From positions 1 to 10,390 of the forward strand of contig JBHJOF010000321.1 of NCBI GenBank assembly GCA_050330055.1: 10,390 bases of DNA, in the 5' to 3' direction. This DNA is from JBHJOF01 sp050330055. Lineage in GTDB: Bacteria; Pseudomonadota; Alphaproteobacteria; Kiloniellales; JAKSDN01. Shown here in pieces: positions 6,299-10,390 of this stretch; the first letter of the stretch is position 1; each line of letters opens with the position of its first letter. Under the pieces are notes generated by a model. It saw only the letters and a list, made by a program, of their open reading frames with translations. It made no database searches and had not been told where the DNA came from. The position numbers were made by a program, and so were the translations under genes.

Positions 6299-7036
6299 AT
6301 GGTTCAGACAGGGGACACGACAGCGGGCTATCGGCCAAGGGACCGCGCGGCGCATCCGCCGGCCTACTATCCGAAGTACCGCTCGACCATCCTGCGCGCG
6401 CCGAAGCAGCCGCTCGTCGCGCTGCCGCAGAGCCTGTCGGAGATCACCGGCCCGGTCTTCGGCCACGACTCGGTCGATCCGCTCGACAACGACCTGATCG
6501 CCAATGGCCGGATCGACGGCGATCCGATCGGCGAGCGCATCAAGGTGCACGGCCGCGTCATCGACCAGGACGGCCGGCCGGTGCCGAACACTCTGGTGGA
6601 GGTCTGGCAGGCCAATGCCGGCGGCCGCTATCGCCATGTCAATGACGGCTACCTGGCGCCGCTCGATCCCAACTTCGGCGGCTGCGGCCGCTGCCTGACC
6701 GACGAGGAAGGGCGCTACAGCTACATGACGATCAGGCCGGGGCCCTATCCCTGGCCCAACGGCGGCAACGACTGGCGGCCGGCGCACATCCACTACTCGA
6801 TCTTCGGCCCGGCCTTCGCCACGCGGCTGGTGACGCAAATGTATTTCGAGGGCGATCCTCTGATCCCGCTCTGCCCGATCCTGGGCAGCGTCGGCGACGC
6901 GGCGGCGGTGGCGCGGCTGGTGGCGCCGCTCGACCTGGAGGCCAGCGTGCCCTTCGATTACCTGGCCTATCGTTTTGACATCGTGCTGCGCGGCCGTGCC
7001 CAGACGCCCTTCGACAACAAGCGCGAGGGAGCCTGA
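6299..7036 (+). CDS. pcaH: Protocatechuate 3,4-dioxygenase beta subunit
   Basis: Iron-bearing subunit of the intradiol dioxygenase that cleaves protocatechuate with O2 to 3-carboxy-cis,cis-muconate. It assembles with PcaG as alpha-beta protomers in the cytoplasm. From the ATG at 6299 it has 245 residues. All four Fe(III) ligands of the family are readable: Tyr111 (GGRYRHVNDGY), Tyr150 (GPYPWPN), and His163 and His165 (WRPAHIH). Arg160 corresponds to the active-site arginine of the Pseudomonas enzyme. The strand RYLAPLDPN-like region and FEGDPLIPLCPI near the end are also typical. The frame extends to a GTG at 6281 that overlaps the pcaC stop. I prefer 6299 because AGGA and GAGGA lie just upstream and the protein then matches the family start. 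pcaG follows after two bases. Confidence 0.97.
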   Translation: MVQTGDTTAGYRPRDRAAHPPAYYPKYRSTILRAPKQPLVALPQSLSEITGPVFGHDSVDPLDNDLIANGRIDGDPIGERIKVHGRVIDQDGRPVPNTLVEVWQANAGGRYRHVNDGYLAPLDPNFGGCGRCLTDEEGRYSYMTIRPGPYPWPNGGNDWRPAHIHYSIFGPAFATRLVTQMYFEGDPLIPLCPILGSVGDAAAVARLVAPLDLEASVPFDYLAYRFDIVLRGRAQTPFDNKREGA

Positions 7037-7038
7037 GC

Positions 7039-7671
7039 ATGCCCGGCAAGCTGCTCAAGGAAAGCCCATCGCAGACCGCCGGCCCCTACATCCACATCGG
7101 CATGGCGCCGCCGGTTGCGGGCCTTCCGGTCCGCGCCGACGAGACGCCCAACGTGCTGGCCGGCCCCAGGGCGCGGGGCGAGCGCATCCGCATCGAGGGC
7201 AGGGTGTTCGACGGCGAGGGCGCGCCGGTCAAGGACGCCATCATCGAGGTCTGGCAGGCCGACGCCAACGGCATCTACGACCACCCGGCCGACCAGCGCA
7301 ACATTCCGCCGGACCCGGACTTCCGCAACTTCGGGCGCGCCGTCTGTGATCTCAAGAGCGGACACTGGTCGATCGACAGCGTGAAGCCCGGCCCGGTGCC
7401 AGGTCCGCCAATTGGGTCCAAGGACGGCGGCAGCATGGCGCCGCACATCTCGATTGCCATCTTCGCCCGCGGTATCAATATCCATCTCAACAGCCGCATC
7501 TACTTCGACGACGAGGCCGATGCGAACGAGGCCGATCCGATCCTGGCCCTGGTCGAGCCGGCGCGGCGCGATACCCTGATCGCCAGGCGTGGAGCGCGCG
7601 ACGGGCAAGCCGTCTATCACTTCGATATCCGGCTCCAGGGCGACGACGAGACGGTCTTTTTCGACGTTTGA
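7039..7671 (+). CDS. pcaG: Protocatechuate 3,4-dioxygenase alpha subunit
   Basis: Structural partner of PcaH that completes the active site without binding iron. The 210-residue product opens with SQTAGPYIHIGMA, the usual PcaG N-terminus. It shares the intradiol dioxygenase beta-sandwich, with the region RIEGRVFDGEGAPVKDAIIE followed by VWQADANG. As expected for an alpha subunit the iron ligands have been lost: the tyrosine motif reads KPGPVPG where PcaH has GPYPW, and the histidine motif reads APHIS in place of PAHIH. The ATG at 7039 is two bases after the pcaH stop, with GAGGGAG (7025-7031) in front, so the two subunits are made together. A C-terminal FDIRLQGDDETVFFDV is typical. Confidence 0.96.
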   Translation: MPGKLLKESPSQTAGPYIHIGMAPPVAGLPVRADETPNVLAGPRARGERIRIEGRVFDGEGAPVKDAIIEVWQADANGIYDHPADQRNIPPDPDFRNFGRAVCDLKSGHWSIDSVKPGPVPGPPIGSKDGGSMAPHISIAIFARGINIHLNSRIYFDDEADANEADPILALVEPARRDTLIARRGARDGQAVYHFDIRLQGDDETVFFDV

Positions 7672-7692
7672 GATCCGATCGGGGAACCAGCG

Positions 7693-8535
7693 ATGTCACA
7701 ACCTTGCATCATCACGGTCGCCATCACCGGCTCGGTGCCGCGCAAGGAGGACAACCCCGCGGTCCCGGTGACCGCCGCCGAGCAGATCGAGTCGACTCAC
7801 GAGGCCTTCGAGGCCGGCGCCACCATCGTCCACGTCCACGTCCGCGACGAGGCGCAGAAGCCCTCTTCCGACCCGGCCAGGTTCGCCGCCTTTCAGGAGG
7901 GCGTGCGCAAGCACTGTCCGGAGATGATCGTGCAGTTCTCGACCGGCGGCCGCGGCCGCGCAGCGCACGAGCGCGGCGGCATGCTCCACCTGAGGCCAGA
8001 CATGGCGTCTCTGGCGACCGGCTCGGTCAACTTCCCCAACATGGTCTACGAGAACCCGCCCGACCTGGTGCGCGAGCTCGCCCAATCCATGCTGGAGTAC
8101 GGCGTCAAGCCGGAGGTCGAGGTCTTCGACCTGGCCATGCTCTACACCGCGGCCGAGATGGCGGCCGAGGGCCTGCTGCAGCGGCCGGTCCACCTGCAGT
8201 TCGTCTTCGGCCTGAGGAACGCCCTGCCGCCGCGCCGCGAGATCCTCGAGTTCGAGGTCGCCCAGCTGCACAAGCTGATGCCAGACGCAACCTGGACCGC
8301 GGCCGGCATCGGCCGAAGCCAGCTCGAGATGAACCACTGGGCGCTGGAGCTGGGCGGCCATTGCCGCACCGGCCTGGAGGACAACATCCGCTTCGACAGG
8401 ACGCGCCTGGCCGCCTCCAATGCCGAGCTGGTGGCGCGCGTCGCCGAGCTCTGCGCCGACTACGGCCGCCGCCCGGCGACGCCGGCCGAGGCGCGCAAGC
8501 TGCTGTCGCTGCCGCAGCCGGTAGCCGTGGCGTGA
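7693..8535 (+). CDS. Beta-keto acid cleavage enzyme (BKACE, DUF849 / Kce family)
   Basis: Zinc-dependent TIM-barrel enzyme. Family reaction: a beta-keto acid plus acetyl-CoA gives acetoacetate plus the CoA ester of the remaining part. The founding member is 3-keto-5-aminohexanoate cleavage enzyme (Kce). The 280-residue protein has the family landmarks: ITVAITGS at 7-14, zinc ligands His47 and His49 in VHVHVRD, FSTGG at 82-86, PEVEVFD, TAAGIGR, and GHCRTGLEDN with Arg225 and Glu229. Kce Glu14, which contacts the substrate amino group, is replaced here (Val15 in my alignment), arguing against an aminated substrate. It lies 21 bases after pcaG, in the place where the pathway product is beta-ketoadipate. 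Cleavage of beta-ketoadipate to succinyl-CoA and acetoacetate is therefore the best guess (inference). GGGGAA at 7681-7686 is the likely ribosome site. Confidence 0.9.
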   Translation: MSQPCIITVAITGSVPRKEDNPAVPVTAAEQIESTHEAFEAGATIVHVHVRDEAQKPSSDPARFAAFQEGVRKHCPEMIVQFSTGGRGRAAHERGGMLHLRPDMASLATGSVNFPNMVYENPPDLVRELAQSMLEYGVKPEVEVFDLAMLYTAAEMAAEGLLQRPVHLQFVFGLRNALPPRREILEFEVAQLHKLMPDATWTAAGIGRSQLEMNHWALELGGHCRTGLEDNIRFDRTRLAASNAELVARVAELCADYGRRPATPAEARKLLSLPQPVAVA

Positions 8536-8854
8536 TAGTGCGGCGCCCGGTCCACAGTGATTCGCAAAGGCTGACGGCCTCTCGTCGCCAGCTATTGCTG
8601 CAATCGGCGTCTCAACGTCATTGGCATGAGCGAGTCTCGCATCGACGAAGATCTCTTCCGGCGCTTCGCGCCGTCCCCCCTCCTGGCGCTACGCGCCGGC
8701 CTCCCCCGCAAGGGGGGAGGCAAACAAACCGTCGCCGGCGCACAATCTTTCCCTCCCCCCTTGCGGGGGAGGGCAGGGAGGGGGGTGTCCGCGAAGCGGA
8801 CAACAGAAGCGGGACTCTTGTTCCTGACAGTACGGCCATACACCCACTCCGCCC
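8536..8854 (+). other. 319-base gap between the BKACE gene and pcaB
   Basis: No convincing gene. The open frames crossing this stretch are low-complexity shadows of the repeat and of pcaB. Bases 8536-8660 hold nothing I recognise. Bases 8662-8805 hold the paired hairpin repeat described separately. Bases 8806-8854 lead into pcaB without a Shine-Dalgarno sequence or a clear promoter. The other pca genes here overlap or are spaced by 2-21 bases, so this gap looks like a later insertion into the operon. Confidence 0.6.
8662..8805. repeat. Head-to-head pair of REP-like hairpin repeats
   Basis: Two inverted copies of a GC-rich intergenic repeat. The first, on the plus strand, has CGCTTCGCG at 8662-8670 and the hairpin CCTCCCCC-GCAA-GGGGGGAGG at 8700-8720. 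The second, on the minus strand, has its hairpin at 8751-8773 and TGTTGTCCGCTTCGCG as the reverse of 8790-8805. The two hairpins face each other across about 30 bases, so the pair could also fold into one long stem. This resembles BIME-type paired REP elements. No T-run adjoins the stems, so it is not a standard terminator, although the RNA structure could affect pcaB expression or mRNA stability. Confidence 0.85.
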
Positions 8855-10189
8855 ATGACGGTTTCTCCGCTCGACTCCGCGCTCTACGGCGCGCTGCTCT
8901 CCGACGCGGAGACGGCGGCGCTGTTCGACGACCGCGCCGACATGCGGGCCATGCTTGCCGTCGAGGCGGCGCTGGCCCGCGCCGAGGCAAAGCTCGGCAT
9001 CATCCCCGCCGAGGCCGCGGAGAGGATCGCCCGCACGGCCGAGAACCTGGAAATAGAGCCGGCCACGCTGGCCGCGGGCACCGCGAGCGCCGGCGTCCCC
9101 GTGCCGGCGCTGGTCGAGTCGCTGCGCCAGGCGGCCGGCGGCGAGGCGGCCGCCTACGTGCACTGGGGCGCCACCAGCCAGGACATAATCGACAGCGCGC
9201 TGCTGCTGCGCCTCAGGAGCGCGCTGGAGATTCACGAGCGGCGCCTGGCGGCCCTGATCGAACAGCTCGCCGCGCTCGCCGAAGCGCATCGCGCCACGGT
9301 TATGGCGGGTCGCACCCGCTCGCAGCAGGCGACGCCGATCACCTTCGGCCTCAAGGTCGCCGGCTGGCTGGCGCCGCTGCTGCGCCAGCGCGCGCGATTG
9401 AATGAGATCAGGCCGCGCCTGCTGCTGGTCAGCTTCGGCGGCGCCGCCGGCACGCTGGCCGCGCTCGGCGAGCGCGGGCTCGAGGTCGCGGAGGCGCTGG
9501 CCGGCGAGCTGGCGCTCGGCATGCCGCCCGGCCCCTGGCACAGCCAGCGCGACGGCCTGGCCGAGCTGGGCGGCTGGCTGGCGCTGACCACCGGCGCGCT
9601 CGGCAAGATCGGCCAGGACGTCGCCTTATTGGCGCAGAGCGAGGTCAGCGAGCTGCACGAGGGCGCCGGCGGCGGCTCCTCGACCATGCCGCAGAAGGCC
9701 AATCCGGTTGCGAGCGAGACCCTGGTAACGGCGGCACGCATGAACGCCGGCCTGCTCGCCACGCTGCACCAGGCCATGCTGCCCGAGCACGAGCGCGGCG
9801 GTGTTGCCTGGCAGCTCGAATGGCTCACCCTGCCGCAGATGGTTGTGCTGACCGGCGCTGCGCTGCGCCAGGCCGTCGCGCTGATCGGCGGCCTGCAGGT
9901 CGACGTCCGACGCATGCGCGCCAATCTCGATGCGTCCAACGGCCTGATCCTGGCCGAAGCGGCGAGCTTCGCGCTCGCCCGCCACATGCCGCGCCCCGAG
10001 GCGCAGGCCCTGGTCAAGGCCGCCTGCCGCGATGCGATCGCGCAGCAGCGCCACCTGATCGACCTGCTGGCCGAGCGCGTCGACGCGCCCCTCGACTGGC
10101 AAACGCTGCGCGACCCGGCGAACTACCTGGGCGCTGCCGGCGAGATCGTCGACCGCATCCTCCGCGATGCGCGATCGGGCAAGTCCTAA
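8855..10189 (+). CDS. pcaB: 3-carboxy-cis,cis-muconate cycloisomerase
   Basis: Cytoplasmic enzyme of the fumarase/aspartase superfamily that converts 3-carboxy-cis,cis-muconate to gamma-carboxymuconolactone, the substrate of PcaC. The 444-residue product carries the three conserved superfamily regions in order: HWGATSQD (103-110), AGRTRSQQATP (151-161) and the signature loop GSSTMPQKANP (274-284) with the catalytic serine. PWHSQRDGLAEL at 227-238 is typical of PcaB. A C-terminal extension of about 80 residues follows the core, as in bacterial PcaB. The ATG at 8855 gives the family N-terminus (SPLDSALYGALLSDAETA), but I see no ribosome-binding site before it. It is separated from the rest of the operon by the repeat-bearing gap, so it may be read from the pcaD promoter across the repeats or from an unrecognised local promoter. 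Confidence 0.96.
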   Translation: MTVSPLDSALYGALLSDAETAALFDDRADMRAMLAVEAALARAEAKLGIIPAEAAERIARTAENLEIEPATLAAGTASAGVPVPALVESLRQAAGGEAAAYVHWGATSQDIIDSALLLRLRSALEIHERRLAALIEQLAALAEAHRATVMAGRTRSQQATPITFGLKVAGWLAPLLRQRARLNEIRPRLLLVSFGGAAGTLAALGERGLEVAEALAGELALGMPPGPWHSQRDGLAELGGWLALTTGALGKIGQDVALLAQSEVSELHEGAGGGSSTMPQKANPVASETLVTAARMNAGLLATLHQAMLPEHERGGVAWQLEWLTLPQMVVLTGAALRQAVALIGGLQVDVRRMRANLDASNGLILAEAASFALARHMPRPEAQALVKAACRDAIAQQRHLIDLLAERVDAPLDWQTLRDPANYLGAAGEIVDRILRDARSGKS

Positions 10190-10390
10190 TTTGTAGATCG
10201 TTTCTATCGACGAGACTTGGACAGCGAAGGGCCTCTACACTGTCATGGTCGGCGAAGGCCACTGCTGTCCGGCTTAAACAAGAAAGCCTTTGTGTTGTCC
10301 GCTTCGCGCCCCGTGGTCCCTGGCCCCCTCCCAACCCTCCCCCGCAAGGGGGGAGGGAAAAGATGAGCGGCGACGGCCCTTTAGTTTGCC
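10190..10390 (+). other. Non-coding region downstream of pcaB
   Basis: No credible gene or RNA gene can be seen. The first 100 bases have lower GC than the neighbouring genes and contain no clear intrinsic terminator. The second half carries the third copy of the hairpin repeat. The next gene must lie beyond the right edge. Confidence 0.5.
10293..10360 (+). repeat. Third copy of the REP-like hairpin repeat
   Basis: Bases 10293-10308 read TGTTGTCCGCTTCGCG, identical to the reverse complement of 8790-8805. The hairpin CCCTCCCCC-GCAA-GGGGGGAGGG at 10335-10357, followed by AAA, matches the reverse complement of 8751-8773. A CCCCCTCCC stretch lies between these blocks in both copies. The unit is therefore a roughly 65-base dispersed repeat with a conserved head and a palindromic tail, not a chance GC-rich hairpin. 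Confidence 0.85.

Noticed and set aside
8700..8773. The hairpin pair as a Rho-independent terminator after the BKACE gene
   Set aside because: The stems are strong but neither is followed by a T-run on the plus strand, and the same unit recurs elsewhere, so a dispersed repeat explains it better.
8626..9405. Plus-strand frame spanning the repeats and the start of pcaB
   Set aside because: It runs through the hairpin repeats and then overlaps pcaB in another frame. The sequence is Arg/Gly/Ala-rich and has no domain.
8662..10360. Three repeat copies as a CRISPR array
   Set aside because: Only three copies, in mixed orientation and uneven spacing, with no spacer pattern and no cas genes.

Overview
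This is a high-GC chromosomal window from what is most likely an alphaproteobacterium. The order pcaD-pcaC-pcaH-pcaG-...-pcaB with a divergent LysR gene of the PcaQ type is the arrangement known from Agrobacterium and Sinorhizobium. The short GC-rich hairpin repeats between genes also fit that class. I cannot name the genus. Almost the whole window serves one task: taking up 4-hydroxybenzoate-like aromatic acids and degrading them through the protocatechuate branch of the beta-ketoadipate pathway.

Layout. On the minus strand, reading from 3809 down to base 1, lies a tight operon: dctP (TRAP solute-binding protein), dctQ and dctM (TRAP membrane subunits) and the first two thirds of pobA (4-hydroxybenzoate 3-hydroxylase), which runs off the left edge. 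Next comes a minus-strand LysR regulator (3955-4890, PcaQ-like). Divergent from it, on the plus strand, is pcaD-pcaC-pcaH-pcaG, followed by a beta-keto acid cleavage enzyme (BKACE, DUF849 family). After a 319-base gap holding a head-to-head pair of hairpin repeats comes pcaB. A third copy of the same repeat lies downstream of pcaB at the right edge.

How the genes work together. 4-hydroxybenzoate is presumably imported by DctPQM and hydroxylated by PobA to protocatechuate. PcaGH opens the ring to 3-carboxy-cis,cis-muconate, PcaB closes it to gamma-carboxymuconolactone, PcaC decarboxylates that to the enol-lactone, and PcaD hydrolyses the lactone to beta-ketoadipate. The usual final steps (CoA transferase PcaIJ and thiolase PcaF) are absent from the window. 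A BKACE gene sits in the operon instead. If it acts on beta-ketoadipate it would, with acetyl-CoA, give succinyl-CoA and acetoacetate in one step.

Regulation. The most striking non-coding signal is a 66-base composite element found twice, once upstream of dctP (3894-3959) and once between lysR and pcaD (4937-5002). Both copies have the form GGTTAT-N26-ATAACC, share a 14/15 identical block that includes ATAACC, and point toward the genes they would drive. ATAACC is the half-site described for PcaQ. This argues that one regulator controls uptake, hydroxylation and ring cleavage together.
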